Shown: in pieces, positions 1 through 11,900 of the stretch
How the letters are laid out: the number at the start of each line of letters is the position of its first letter
Numbering within the stretch: the first letter of the stretch is position 1
NCBI RefSeq assembly: GCF_004664715.2
Contig: NC_051073.1
Coordinates: 63,602,379 to 63,666,378, forward strand
Origin: Peromyscus leucopus
Lineage: Eukaryota; Chordata; Mammalia; Rodentia; Cricetidae
Direction of reading: 5' to 3'
DNA: 64,000 nucleotides
The notes under the pieces: model-generated
Told to the model about the DNA's origin: nothing
The model's input: only the letters and a program-made list of their open reading frames with translations
Databases searched by the model: none
Program-made: the position numbers and the translations under genes

Positions 1-108
1 TAGTCCCAGGGCATCCCAGAGGATCCATCAACTTCCCGAGGCTCCACAGACAAACATCCAGGCAAACACTCATACACATAAAGTAAAATTAAAAAGTAAA
101 TAGATCTT
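1..108 (+). repeat. SINE B2-type, 3' part
   Basis: The B2-like 3' body (gaggctccacagac, then ggcaaacac and cataca motifs) is followed by an A-rich tail. The 5' tRNA-like part lies outside the window. Confidence 0.6.
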
Positions 109-182
109 CTTGCTGAATTAGTATATCACTTACTTTATGCATTCTCTATTTAGATTTTTTTTAAGTCTTGAATATTTTACCT

Positions 183-350
183 TTTTTTTTTTCTTTTTGG
201 TTTTTCAAATAAAGGGTTTCTCAGTGTAGCTTTGCACCTTTCCTGGAACTCACTCTTTAGCCCAGGCTGGCCTCGAACTCACAGAGATCTACCTGGCTCT
301 ATCCCCCGAGTGCTGGGATTAAAGGCATCATGCACCACTACCACCCATCC
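183..350 (-). repeat. SINE B1
   Basis: Reverse-strand B1: T-run, then gggtttctcagtgtagc through gtgctgggattaaaggc. It forms an inverted pair with the plus-strand B1 starting at 374. Confidence 0.9.
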
Positions 351-373
351 TTTATTAAAAAAAAAAAAAAATT

Positions 374-545
374 GCCAGGTGGTGGTAGCACACGCCTTTA
401 ATCCCAGCACTTGGGAGGCAGAGCCAGGCAGATCTCTGTGAGTTCCAGGCCAGCCTGGTCTATGAAATGAGATCCAGAACAGGCTCCAAATCTACACAGA
501 GAAACCCTGCCTTGAAAAAAACAAACCAAAACAACAACAAAAATT
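374..545 (+). repeat. SINE B1
   Basis: Full-length B1 from gccaggtggtggtagc to the A-rich tail, with the conserved cctttaatcccagcac box A region. Confidence 0.9.
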
Positions 546-847
546 TAAAAGACTTTTTTTAAATGAAATATACTTTGACATGAAAGGTAAAAGTTTTCTC
601 ATTATTTCTTGCTACTCCCACTGCTACTGTTGAATGGAGACTAGATGATGGATTATCAAAGAGGGAGCATATTTACTCTTGTGTAGAGTGCCTGTTAATT
701 CTGGGGTCTATGCATTATGTCTACCAAACAACCAAAGTATTTTTTGAATGTATGACTGCTAAGAAATATCCTAGGCATGGCTCATTCAGTCAAACAGCCA
801 ATAACTGAATCCTCATCAATGGTCTACCTTTTATTAAATTTTAGAAA

Positions 848-1026
848 AATATCTCTGTGGCTCAGAGGTTAAGAGCACTGGCTGCTCTTCCAGAGGTCCC
901 AAGTTCAATTCCCAGCAACCACATGGTGGCTTACAACCATCTGTAATAAGGTCTAGTGCCCTCTTCTGGCGTGCAAGCATACATACAGGCAAAACACTGT
1001 ATACATAATAAATAAATAAGTCTTAA
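848..1026 (+). repeat. SINE B2
   Basis: B2 element with tggctcagaggttaagagc (tRNA-like head), a ccctcttctggc body and an AATAAA-rich tail. Confidence 0.85.
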
Positions 1027-1035
1027 AAAAAATCT

Positions 1036-1215
1036 CTGGCTAGGTGTGGTGGAGTAGCCCTTTAATCCCAACACTAGGGCTGGGGAGGGGGTGGAAGCAG
1101 GAGGATCACTGTGAGCTCAAGGTCAGCTTGGTCTACACAGTGAGCAATAGGACATCCAGAAAGACCTGCCTCAAAAAAAATAAAAAAAGAAAAAAAGAAA
1201 AGAAAAGAAAAAAAG
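1036..1215 (+). repeat. SINE B1, diverged, with A/G-rich tail
   Basis: Recognisable ggctaggtgtggtgg head and ggtcagcttggtctacacag body, ending in a long AAAAG tail. It is followed by a CT-rich stretch (about 1239-1322). Confidence 0.75.
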
Positions 1216-1315
1216 AAAAGCCAAACCAAAACATCTTTCCCTTCCTTCCCTATCCTACCTTTCTTTCTCCATCTCTCCTTTCTTTCTTTCCCTCTTCCCT
1301 TCCTTCGTTTACCTT

Positions 1316-1390
1316 TCTCTTTCTGGGACAGGGTCACTGGCTCAAGTTCCTGAATGCTGGGATTACAAGCATGCACCATCTACCTGGATA
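1316..1390 (-). repeat. SINE B1 fragment
   Basis: Reverse B1 remnant: gggacagggtcactgg, then tgctgggattacaagc. Confidence 0.55.
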
Positions 1391-1419
1391 CATTATTATT
1401 TCTAAGGTCATAATTAAAA

Positions 1420-1423
1420 AGAT

Positions 1424-1478
<55 letters not shown>

Positions 1479-1483
1479 TTATG
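1420..1483. repeat. (TTTA)n microsatellite
   Basis: About fifteen TTTA units, forming the tail of the adjacent minus-strand B2. Confidence 0.95.
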
Positions 1484-1638
1484 AATACAGAGCTCTGTCT
1501 GCATGCATGCCTGCAGGCCAGAAGAGGGCACCAGATCTCATTACAGAGGGCTGTGAGCCACCATGTGGGTGCTGGGAACTCAGGACCTCTGGAAGAGCAG
1601 CCGGTACTCTTAACCTCTGAGCCATCTCTTCAGCCCCT
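1484..1638 (-). repeat. SINE B2
   Basis: Reverse B2: gccagaagagggcaccag through cctctgagccatctcttcagcc. Confidence 0.9.
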
Positions 1639-2002
1639 AAGATCATAAACTTAAACAAGAAAAATATGGAAAAATGCTAAGTTGTAAAATCTAACAAAAA
1701 TTCTTACTTTCATTGGAAAATGACAAGATATGAAAATCAGACAAGAACACAGTCAAAAGTCCCAAACTGTGTATGCGGAAAAATGAAACACTGTAAAACA
1801 TCTCATACACAATTAGCAGTCAGTGAATAGTTGGTAGACAGTCAATACTCAATCTCTTCACCAAACTCTAATGTCACTTACTATATGAAATGTTATCCAG
1901 TGATCTTCTTTTGTTCAAATTGATATGATTCTACATATGACAAATAGTTTAAAGCAAGATTTTTTTTTTAACCTAAAAAATTACAAAATACAGTTCTGTC
2001 AG
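1639..2002. other. AT-rich sequence without recognised feature
   Basis: No long open frame and no repeat family that I recognise. It is probably single-copy intergenic DNA or a very old repeat. Confidence 0.4.
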
Positions 2003-2140
2003 CAGAGCAGAGGTGGCTCATGCTTGTAATCTCAGAATCTAGAAACTCAGACAAGAGGATTGCTACAAATATAAGGTCATCCTGTGATATGTAGTGAGTT
2101 CCAGACTAGCCTGGGCTACAAATGTGAGGCTGTCTTAATA
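2003..2140 (+). repeat. SINE B1-like, old
   Basis: Diverged B1: ggtggctcatgcttgtaatctcag, then ccagactagcctgggctac. Confidence 0.65.
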
Positions 2141-2152
2141 AGCAAGAAAGAG

Positions 2153-2672
2153 TGTGGTGGTATTGTGTTCCCCAAAATATCATGTACCTTAATAAACTTA
2201 TCTGGGGTCAGAGAACAGAAAAGCCACTAGTTAGGCAGTGATAGCACACGCCTTTAATCCTAGCATTCCAGAGACAGAAATCCCTCTGGATCTCTGTGAG
2301 TTCAAGGCCACATTGGTAACAGCCAAGCATAGTGACACACGCCTTTAATCCCAGAAAGCCAACCTTTAATCCCAGAGAGTGGTGGTAGAAAGCAGAAAGA
2401 TATATAAGGCGTGAGGACCAGAAACTAGCAGCATTTGGCTGGTTAAGCATGTGGCTGGTTAAGCTTCAGGTTTTCGAGCAGCACAGTTCAGCTGAGATTC
2501 ATTCTGGATGAAGACACAGAAGCTTCCAGGCTGAGGAAACAAGACCAGCTGAGGATCTGGCCAGGTGAGGTTAGCTGTGGCTTGTTCTGTCTCTCTGATC
2601 TACCAGCATTGACCCCAGTAACTGGCCTGGGGTTTGATTTTATTAATAAGAACTTTTAAGATTCCTGCTACA
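2153..2672 (+). mobile_element. Solo LTR, cricetid mys-like ERV family, with embedded B1 modules
   Basis: The element runs from TGTGG to CTACA and is flanked by a perfect 6-bp target duplication, aaagag, at 2147-2152 and 2673-2678. The 6-bp duplication and TG...CA ends point to a class II (ERVK-like) LTR. Within it are two partial B1 modules in tandem (about 2231-2319 and 2320-2390). A TATATAAGG box lies at about 2401, and TTAATAAG lies near the 3' end. It shares its start and internal plan with the LTRs at 36849-37312 and 52614. No internal retroviral genes remain at this copy. The family name is inferred. Confidence 0.7.
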
Positions 2673-2724
2673 AAAGAGACAAACAAACAACCAAAAAGAC
2701 TTTATCAGAGTTCCTACAGTGCTT

Positions 2725-2730
2725 TTTATT
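2725..2730 (-). terminator. WDR53: WDR53 poly(A) signal AATAAA
   Basis: A canonical AATAAA on the minus strand sits only 4 nt past the WDR53 stop codon (2735-2737). A GT-rich stretch (minus-strand reading of 2677-2699) lies 25-50 nt further on, as expected for a downstream element, so cleavage would fall at about 2700-2712. The 3' UTR would be only about 25-35 nt. The next upstream-derived repeat, the LTR ending at 2672, starts just beyond. Confidence 0.75.
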
Positions 2731-2734
2731 GGGC

Positions 2735-3385
<651 letters not shown>

Positions 3386-3578
3386 CTACAGTGCTTACTG
3401 AGCTTCTAATAAAATATGACACGGTTCCTCTACCACTTTAAATGGTCAGAAGCTACTACAACCTGCCAGGGTAATGCTACTTGACACTAGACCAGACTAG
3501 AACGCAGAGGCAGAGGTCGGACTCACAAAGCCAGACCTCAAAAACTTTACTGACAAGACTCCAGGAAAGTACAATTGT

Positions 3579-3832
3579 TGGGCTGAGGACAGAGCTTAGT
3601 GGCAGAAGACTTACTTGCCACCTGCAAAACCCTGGATACAACCCCAGCATCGCTCCCAAATTAAAAAAAAGAACAATTAAAACAAAAATGAACAAGCCAG
3701 CCAGCACGGGGGCACTCAGGAGGCAGAGGCAGGCGGGTTTCTATGAGTTCAAGGCCAGCTTAGTCTACACAGCCAGTTCCAGACCAGCCAATGCTATCCA
3801 GTGAGACCTTGTCTCAAAAAACAAACAAAATA
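3579..3832 (+). repeat. SINE B4 (ID-like head plus B1)
   Basis: An ID-like head (ggacagagcttagtggcag to ccccagcatc) is followed by a B1 body (ggcactcaggaggcagagg to a CAAAACAAAC tail), the B4/RSINE arrangement. Confidence 0.65.
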
Positions 3833-3884
3833 ACAACAAAACCCCTTTTTTTGTATATTTCATATTTGATTTCCAAACAAACCC

Positions 3885-4002
3885 TCGGTTTGTTTCAAAC
3901 CAGGTGTCACTATGTAGAACGAGCGGGCTTTGAACTAATGGTGCCCTTCCGCTGTTCGCCCAGTGCTAGGGTCATAGACATGCATCCCCACGCCTAGCCC
4001 AG
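3885..4002 (-). repeat. SINE B1 remnant
   Basis: Diverged reverse B1: tgtcactatgtagaac through cagtgctagggtcatag. Confidence 0.55.
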
Positions 4003-4265
4003 GCTCTTTTACTTTAGTGAAGAGTCTTTTTGGGGATAAGCATTACTGTAAAGCCAGCAAACCTAGCATTTGGAAGGTAGAGGTGGGGACCCCCTCTGCT
4101 ATACAGTGAAACTTTACCAGGTAAATTAAAATAGCAGTTATCTGGCCCCCCTTTCATAGAATATTTGAGAACGTAAGTTCTCTAGCAGCAACATGACCCT
4201 AAAATGTCTCACATAGACTTGCAGGCAAACTGCCAAATTCTTGATGTCCATTTAAAAAAAAAATT

Positions 4266-4378
4266 TTTTTTTTTGAGACAAGATCTCACTACATAGATCA
4301 GGCTGGGCTTGAACTCATGGATATCTGTCTGCCTCTGCCTCCAAATGCTGAGATGGCATGTGCAACCATGTCCAGCCC
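4266..4378 (-). repeat. SINE B1
   Basis: Reverse B1 with T-run, gagacaagatctcactac and gcctctgcctccaaatgc. Confidence 0.8.
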
Positions 4379-4384
4379 AGAAAC

Positions 4385-4612
4385 ATTTATTTCACTTTTA
4401 TTTGTGTGTATGCATGTGTGAGTATGTGTGAATGTGCATGTGTATGTATGTGTGAATGCCAATGCCTTGGGAACCCAGAAAAGGGCATCGGGTCCCCTGT
4501 AGCTGGAGTTACAGGCAGTTGTGAGCCACTTGATATGGGTGCTGGGAAGCTAACTCAGGTCCTCTTCAAGAGCAGAGTGAACTCTTACCACTGAGCCTCT
4601 CTTCAGCCTGTC
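4385..4612 (-). repeat. SINE B2/B3
   Basis: Reverse B2-type: a GT-rich tail side, then ccctgtagctggagttac and accactgagcctctcttcagcc. Confidence 0.8.
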
Positions 4613-4887
4613 CATTTCCAATCTAACCTAAAGAGTACAGGCCACTTCTGCATATCTAAATGCCACACCTATTGGCTAATGAGCCAGTGATGAAAACTGG
4701 TACAGCCAAAGGATGAAAGAATGACTACTGTATCTGATCATTTATAACCAACAGCCATCTGGCTACACAGATACTCTTGAAAATCAGAGGAAGATCCAAC
4801 CTGAGGGCAAAGAATGCAGATTTAGGAATGATATGGCCAAAAAACCTAGTTGTAGGCTATAGGGAAACTGCCCTATAAATACAGAAG

Positions 4888-5032
4888 GACCGTGGTGTGG
4901 TGCATGCCTTTAATCCCAGCGCTTGGAGGCAGAGGCAAGTGGATCTCTGAGTTCGAGGCCAGCCTGGTCTACAAAGCCAGTTCCATGACAGCCAGGACAA
5001 CATAGAGAAACCTTGTCTTGAAAAGCAAAAAC
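4888..5032 (+). repeat. SINE B1
   Basis: B1 from cgtggtgtggtgcatgcc to the A-rich tail, with gttcgaggccagcctggtc. Confidence 0.85.
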
Positions 5033-5204
5033 TCCTGGAATAATTCTGTATTGAATAATTCTGTATAGAATTTCTACAGAGGTACTACAGAGATTTTTGA
5101 GGGGGAGTTCTTTATTGTTTGGGGAGTATCCCAGCACACAGAGCATCAACTGATTCCACTGCCATGCCCTCCAACCTTATGGATGATACTGATTTTTCCC
5201 TGCT

Positions 5205-5347
5205 TTGGTCTTTTGAGACAGGGTTTCTCTGTGTAGGCTAGGCTGTCCTGGAACTTGCTCTATAGACCAGACTGGCCTTGAACTCAGACACTAGTCTGCC
5301 TCTGCCTCCCAAGGGTGCTGGGATTAAAGATGTATGCCACCACTGCC
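5205..5347 (-). repeat. SINE B1
   Basis: Reverse B1: gagacagggtttctctgtg through gtgctgggattaaagatg. Confidence 0.9.
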
Positions 5348-5364
5348 CAGCAATACTAACTTGT

Positions 5365-5495
5365 TGTTGTTGTATCTAGTTGTTCTTGAGACAGGATCTC
5401 TCTATTACATAGCTCTGTCTGGCCCCAATACACAGAGATCTGCCTGCTTCTGCTTCACAGGAGCTGAGATCAAAGGGGGAACCACCATGTCAAAC
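5365..5495 (-). repeat. SINE B1, diverged
   Basis: Second reverse B1 directly beyond the first: gagacaggatctctctattac through gagctgagatcaaag. Confidence 0.7.
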
Positions 5496-5614
5496 ATAAA
5501 GGATACTTTAAATACCTCTTATAACAGAGAAAAGCACGGACTTTGGAGGCAGCGACTGAAGTCTGTTTCGAGCTAGATGGTTCATTTACAATAATAATTT
5601 TACGAAAGGAACAA

Positions 5615-5832
5615 CAGGGGCTAGAGGTAGGGCTTAGCAGTTAAGCCAACTGTTTGCTCTTCAAGAGGACTCTGGTTTAAGTCTCAGCGTCCATGTGGTC
5701 GCTCACAACTGTCTCTAACTGTAGCTCCAGGGTATCCAGTGCCCAGCTCTGGCCTGCACAGATACCAGGCACACGAGAAGTGCAGACATCATGCAGCAAA
5801 CCATCCATACACAGAAAATGAAGTTACATTTA
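5615..5832 (+). repeat. SINE B3/B2, old
   Basis: tRNA-like head ggggctagaggtagggcttagc and a diverged B3 body, ending near catacacagaaaatg. Confidence 0.7.
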
Positions 5833-6242
5833 GCAGGGACAGTAATTAGGAGGCATGAGTACAATGAAGACTAATATGTGCAGAGCACTTCAAGTCCTGA
5901 GCACTCAACCCTGGTGATGAGATTTTTCTCGTGCAGGAGGAAGGACAGTTGCTATGGAAAGTTCAAGCTATCTAAAAACTCTCACATTAATCCAAGATCT
6001 GCTCCTGTGAGAATTAAAAATGAAACCCCACCAGCTTTCCCTCCATCTCTTTCCTAGTGGTCTCCTCTGAACTCCGGCTAATTTGTGATGTTGCTTCCAA
6101 AGCCCAGCACTGCAGAGAGGGCTCTGCTTCTGGTCACTCACACACATTTCAATCAACATATCTCAAATGTTAAAGTAAGAAGAGACCTTCTTACTCCCCC
6201 TCCCACCACCACACATACACTTAAACCACTCAGAGTGTCTAG

Positions 6243-6408
6243 AAGCTGGGTGTGGCAGCAAACGCCTTTAATCCCAGCACTCAGAGGCAGAGGCAGGTGG
6301 ATCTCTGTGAGTTCGAGGCCAGCCTGGTCTACAGAGTGAGTTCCAGGACAGCCAGGGCTGTTACTCAGAGACACCCTGTCTCGAAAAACAACAACAGCAA
6401 CAAAAAGG
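6243..6408 (+). repeat. SINE B1
   Basis: Near full-length B1 with gttcgaggccagcctggtc and a CAACAACAG tail. Confidence 0.9.
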
Positions 6409-6689
6409 GTTTCTAGAGTGTGGATCAACTCTACATTCAGCTCCCTTTTGTTTGTTTGTTTTGTTAAGTTGACATAAAGCTACCCCTTGTTTGTTTAAGG
6501 CATTTTTTAGAATCAGTACTTGAATCCTAAGGTCAGGATGTCTTTAAGGATGGACAAAGGAAGACAAAGGACTTATGAATAAAATACAGTAGGTTCTGTC
6601 AGGCTAGCACAGAAGATGTAAGGCTATGGTTCATAATGGGGTAAGAAATGTTAGTAGAGAATAGAAAATACTCGCTGAATAATTCGATT

Positions 6690-7518
<829 letters not shown>

Positions 7519-7519
7519 T

Positions 7520-7765
7520 CAGTAAGATACACTCACGACACAGAACAAAGCAGACGCCGCTGCTAATCCAGCTGTCGTCCTGCTCTCCTGTCCAAGGGTG
7601 ATGGGAACCAGCTGCCACTTCTCCACTGCTTGCTCCTGCTCCGACCACCCAAGAGAGAGCGTGAGACCCCTCTCCTCCATTCTTATTTGGTCACCTACTC
7701 CAAGAAGACCATGCCCCATAGGGCTAGTAATCCCAACACCATTGGCTGAATGGATCGAATTCCCA
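7520..7765 (-). other. WDR53: Candidate alternative 5' exon or promoter of WDR53
   Basis: This GC-richer, repeat-free block lies in the first WDR53 intron. On the minus strand it shows a CCAAT box (7741-7745), then GC-rich transcribed-looking sequence, then a good donor, GTC|GTGAGT, at about 7534. It sits about 190 bp upstream of the first coding exon. An acceptor-like CGGAGCAG also exists inside it, so it could be an internal non-coding exon instead. Read as protein it has an open frame, but nothing recognisable. Confidence 0.35.
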
Positions 7766-7872
7766 AAACAGCCCTCTCCTCTCAAAAGACATTTACAGAC
7801 CAAATCTACAGAACTCTAGGTAAACATAAGCTGTGTCTAGTATTTCTGCTTCTCTGGTACACATCTATCCAC

Positions 7873-7975
7873 AGGAGAACACATATATATATATATATAC
7901 ATACACACACACACATATATATACATATATATAATTATAATAAATAAATAAATATAAACAATATATACCATAAAT
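7873..7975. repeat. (TA)n/(CA)n compound microsatellite
   Basis: Alternating tatata, cacaca and aaataaat runs. Confidence 0.9.
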
Positions 7976-8391
7976 AAACACTAGCAGGTGCAAGCTTTTG
8001 CAAGTTTCCTCATCTTATTCTTTTTGGGTTTTGTTTTTTTTGGGGGGAGGGGCGGGGGAAGAGTTTGATGCAATTTTAAAGGTACTTTGGCTAATTTCTA
8101 CTCCAAAGCATGAGAAGTCAGTCAATGAATAGATTTTATAGTTAAAAGAACTATTATAAGCAATACAGTTCTGATCATTTTTTCCATAATGGATCTAGTA
8201 GTAAATCTTTTCTTTAATCCCACAAGATCCAAGAACTGAGGGGGTGGGGGTGGGGGCACACAATGATACTAAATTACCAGACTAAATCACATGGCTATTC
8301 ACTGATCACTTACATAATCAAAAAATAATAAAGAGCTATTAATGGGACTGTTAAAAAAAGGTTAGGAAAGCCTCAAAAATGTGTATATTCA

Positions 8392-8625
8392 TTTGGGGCC
8401 ACAGAGGTGGCTCAGTGGTTAGAGCTGGATTTGTTGCTTTTCCAGACAACTGGCTTCGTTTACCAGCACCCTGGCTCTCAATCAGTAACTCCAATTCCAG
8501 GGATCCAGTGCTTTCTTTGGATCTCTGAGGGCACCACAAATGCACACGGTACACACAAATACTTGCATACTTATGCTTATTTACTCATTCATATCAAATA
8601 AATAAAGCTAAAAATTTTTGTTAGA
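8392..8625 (+). repeat. SINE B2/B3
   Basis: Head ggggccacagaggtggctcag, then a diverged body and an AAATAAATAAAG tail. Confidence 0.8.
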
Positions 8626-8769
8626 ATAAATAAATATTCAGTGAGGCTTTTTACTGTAGCTAGTCAACAATTATCATGTATAATATTCATTTGTGATCCA
8701 ACTAGGGCCTTCAAAATCATTTATTTACTTTGTCTACAAAACATACCCAAAGGCCATTATTAAAAGTGT

Positions 8770-8892
8770 TAAACCAGCCAGGAATGGTGGCACATACCTG
8801 TAATCCTGCACTTGGAGGCTGAGGCAGAAAGGTTTTGAGTTCTGGGCCACTCTGGGTTACATATTGAAACCCTCGAGGGAAAAAAAAAAGGT
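8770..8892 (+). repeat. SINE B1, diverged
   Basis: gccaggaatggtggcacatac, then tgcacttggaggctgaggc, with an A-tail. Confidence 0.8.
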
Positions 8893-9452
8893 CAACCACT
8901 CAGAATGTTAGGGCAGAATGACTATGGGGAAAATGTACTTAAGAGCTACGTCAAAACAATCTAGAAGTGAGTTGTCTGTAAGCCACTGTTCTTGAGTTTG
9001 CACACTTGGACTGGACAACCTAGTAGAACTAGGTTAATGTCAATATTCTCTCACTCGTTTATCAAGTCAATACATTTGTCTTTTCCTGTGTAGTTGCTTA
9101 AAGGGTAAAGCACAGAATTTCCTCATATCCAATTATGGATTACTTTAATTAGATAATAGATCATTTCCTCTAACTCCTAATGAGATCATGGAGTGCAGAA
9201 GAACAAAGGAGGGTATGTTAAGAGCATTCTATTAAAGGGTGGAATGCCACAAGGAGCCGTTCCAAGCAGGTGGACTACATAATGACAGGGGAAAGGGGAC
9301 AAGGTGTGGTTCATGAAAAGTAGGTGAAAGACTTGTAACTAGAAAACAAGAGAGTGATAAAGACAACCTTTTCTACTTTGATATTACCCTAATGTTAGTT
9401 GAGTGATAATATGCCACTAAAAGTGATCTGAATAATGGGTAAAGGGACAACA
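8893..9452. other. Intronic sequence without recognised feature
   Basis: Within the first WDR53 intron. No repeat, exon or long frame is recognised. Confidence 0.5.
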
Positions 9453-9612
9453 GCTGGGCAGTGGTGGCACATGCCTTTAATCCCAGCACTTGGGAGGCAG
9501 AGGCAGGTGGATCTCTCTGTGAGTTCGAGGCCAACCTGGTCTACAGAGTGAGTTCCAGCACAGCCAGGACTACACAGAGAAACTCATTCTGGGGTTAGGG
9601 GGAGGGAAGGAA
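9453..9612 (+). repeat. SINE B1
   Basis: agctgggcagtggtggcac through ggactacacagagaaac. Confidence 0.9.
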
Positions 9613-10440
9613 AACAGAATGATATCATTAGATCCTTCAACGATTTGTCTTAAGGGAGACAAGATAAAGGCTTTCAAAGTATGTGATAAATGAATGATCT
9701 CTATTATCAGTGTTTTTCTTCAGTCATACCTTTATTTATGAATTTCTGCTATTCGAGTGCACAAGCCTCGAAGAGAGGGAGAAGCAGAAACTGACTGACT
9801 CTGTCTTATCCAGTTTGGTCCCAAATTCCTGGCTCATGTGATCTCTTACCTGAGGTTCCCAAGTAGCTAGAACTATAGTCTCTGTACCAGGGTGCCCTGT
9901 CCATGCCTTTCAATCTAATCATTCTGTATAGTTCTTTACCTCCTTTTCAGATCTACCACATTTAAAGGAAATGTAATTGTCATTCAGACACAATTTGGTT
10001 CAACATTCAGTTACCACGGAGAGAGATGGTCATTACTATAATGTGTGGGTCAACACTTTCTCATAGATTTGGGTTTTCTAAAGTTAGTCCTGACGTGGAG
10101 AAACTGGTAACAACCAAAACAACTAAAAGACTGTGGCATCAGCATTGACAAAACAGACAAGAATTTGGGTTACTTAATTTAGTGAAAGACATTCTGAGGA
10201 AGGGATTGTTAAGTAATAAGCATGTAATTATAGCAGAGTAGGGAAGTAGTTACTGCCCATTGTTTTTGACTAAAAAACAGGAAGTGAATACACATAGGTG
10301 GATCTCAGGTCGATTTCTTACTACATAAGATTGCATGACACTGGGATTGACTACTGAGTCTGTGAGCCCTATTATTATAATAATCACTTAGTAGAGCTGT
10401 CTTGAGAAGTATATAAATACCAGGTTAAAATACCTCACAT
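9613..10440. other. Intronic sequence, mostly single-copy
   Basis: One faint B1-like trace (about 9800-9905, reverse). Otherwise nothing is recognised. Confidence 0.45.
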
Positions 10441-10640
10441 AATGCATGCTCACACTGCAGTTCTTCTTTTATTTTACTTTATGTGTATGGCATGTACACC
10501 CCAGGAATGCATGAAACCAAAAGAGGGCTTGGCTCCCCTCACACTGAAGGTACAGATGGCTTTGAGGCTCCACATGGGTGCTGGGAATGAACCCAGGTCT
10601 CTGCAAGGGCAGCAAGTGCTCTTAATTACTCAGCCACCAC
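10441..10640 (-). repeat. SINE B2/B3
   Basis: Reverse B3-type: ccaaaagagggcttgg, ccacatgggtgctggg and ttactcagccaccactcc. Confidence 0.8.
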
Positions 10641-10772
10641 TCCATCCCTCTATTATTCTTTTTTTCAGTGCACTTTAAATTTTGAAAACGTAGTATGACT
10701 AAATAATGCAGGATTTCTTTTCCTCCCTGGAAACTATCATTATGCCTTTATTTTATTGGGATTAAGAGATTA

Positions 10773-10938
10773 ATGCCGGGCGGTGGTGGCGCACGCCTTT
10801 AATCCCAGCACTCGGGAGGCAGAGCCAGGCGGATCTCTGTGAGTTCGAGGCCAGCCTGGGCTACCAAGCGAGCTCCAGGAAAGGCGCAAAGCTACGCAGA
10901 GAAACCCTGTCTCAAAAAACAAAACAAAACAAAAAAAA
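10773..10938 (+). repeat. SINE B1, young copy with target duplication
   Basis: Very close to the presumed active B1 consensus, with many CpGs retained (gcgcacgcc, ctcgggagg). The direct repeat aagagattaa flanks it on both sides (10763-10772 and just after the A-rich tail). Confidence 0.92.
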
Positions 10939-10944
10939 GAGATT

Positions 10945-10946
<2 letters not shown>

Positions 10947-10986
<40 letters not shown>
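10947..10986. repeat. (CA)n microsatellite
   Basis: About 19 CA units directly downstream of the young B1. Confidence 0.97.
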
Positions 10987-10987
<1 letters not shown>

Positions 10988-11247
10988 ACATTTCCTTAAT
11001 CTTTTTACTAAGAGATGGATCTGAGCGCACTACATTTTGTCCAAAAAGATTGTGACACTTAGTATTCAAATGACACTTTGAGATTATCTTGTTTTTGGTT
11101 TCGTATTTACCAGAGTTGTTCAAATTTTGTCACCTTACTTTTAAGTAAGTGGAGTACTGGTGCAGATGTTCTGATGAGTCCCTACGGTCCTGTCCAGGAA
11201 AAGACTATGTCAATTGCCCAGAGTAAAAAAAAATAAATAAATAAAAG

Positions 11248-11405
11248 GAGTCGGGCGATGGTGTCGCACGCCTTTAGTCCTAAGCACTAGGGAGGCAGAG
11301 GCAGGCGGATCTCTGTGAGTTCGAGGCTACAGAGCTAGTTCAGGACAGCCAAGGCTACACTGAGAAATCTTGTGTCGAAAAACCAGAAATAAAGAAACAA
11401 AGAAA
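11248..11405 (+). repeat. SINE B1 with internal deletion
   Basis: gtcgggcgatggtgtcgcacgcc through gaaatcttgtgtcgaaaaacc. The central ccagcctggtc segment is missing. Confidence 0.85.
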
Positions 11406-11671
11406 GTGTATCTAACCTGACCAAGACAAGAGGTCCTCAACTGCCCAAAGGTAAAGAAAATGGGTCCAATCGAAGTAAAGGTGCAGGAACTAATTATGGA
11501 GCAAAAAAGGGGAAGTGTCATACGCAAGCTGTCGATTGAGCAGGAAGCAAATGAAACAGGAAACTCCGTAGGAAGAGAGGCCAAGGACAGCCGACCGAAG
11601 GCCATTAGTTGAAAAAGAGAAAAAGAAAAACACTAGAGAGTAGACCGTACCCACTAGCAACAGCCTCATAC

Positions 11672-11765
11672 CTGGGCTCCCCGTCCCCGGTCGGCGCCTC
11701 GTGATGACCTCACCCGCAGCCTCCAATCCCATCAAGCTTAGGGAGCGAGGCGCCTTCGCGGCGCA
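11672..11765 (-). other. WDR53: WDR53 non-coding first exon (predicted)
   Basis: On the minus strand a strong donor, GAGCCCAG|GTATGAG, ends an exon at 11672, within the CpG island and facing the WDR53 coding exons. The 5' limit is uncertain and was placed just inside the ETS box. No ATG is needed, since translation starts at 7329. Confidence 0.6.
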
Positions 11766-11834
11766 GTCACTTCCGGACTGAGCGGCGCGGCGAGCGAGCT
11801 GGGCGTGCGCCCTCGCTTCTTGCCCTCAACCCGC

Positions 11835-11900
11835 ATGGCGGATCCCGGGGTGCGTCGCGAGGAGGCCGGGCGAGGCGGGTGGTTCCGGCGCCCGCGCTGA
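11835..11900 (+). other. FBXO45: Upstream ORF (21 codons) in the FBXO45 5' region
   Basis: An ATG with +4 G (but -3 C) opens 21 codons and stops at TGA 11898-11900, about 230 nt before the FBXO45 start. It is the only ATG that I see in the 5' region before 12131. Whether it is in the transcript depends on the start site. The same ATGGCGG could instead be a YY1-type DNA site. Confidence 0.4.

Noticed and set aside
848..1026. tRNA gene candidates at B2 and ID heads throughout the window
   Set aside because: The tRNA-like A/B boxes belong to SINEs, and no cloverleaf with an intact acceptor stem was seen.
1..2150. Exons of SMCO1 or RNF168 beyond WDR53
   Set aside because: Expected next in the conserved order, but only repeats and AT-rich sequence are present in this part.
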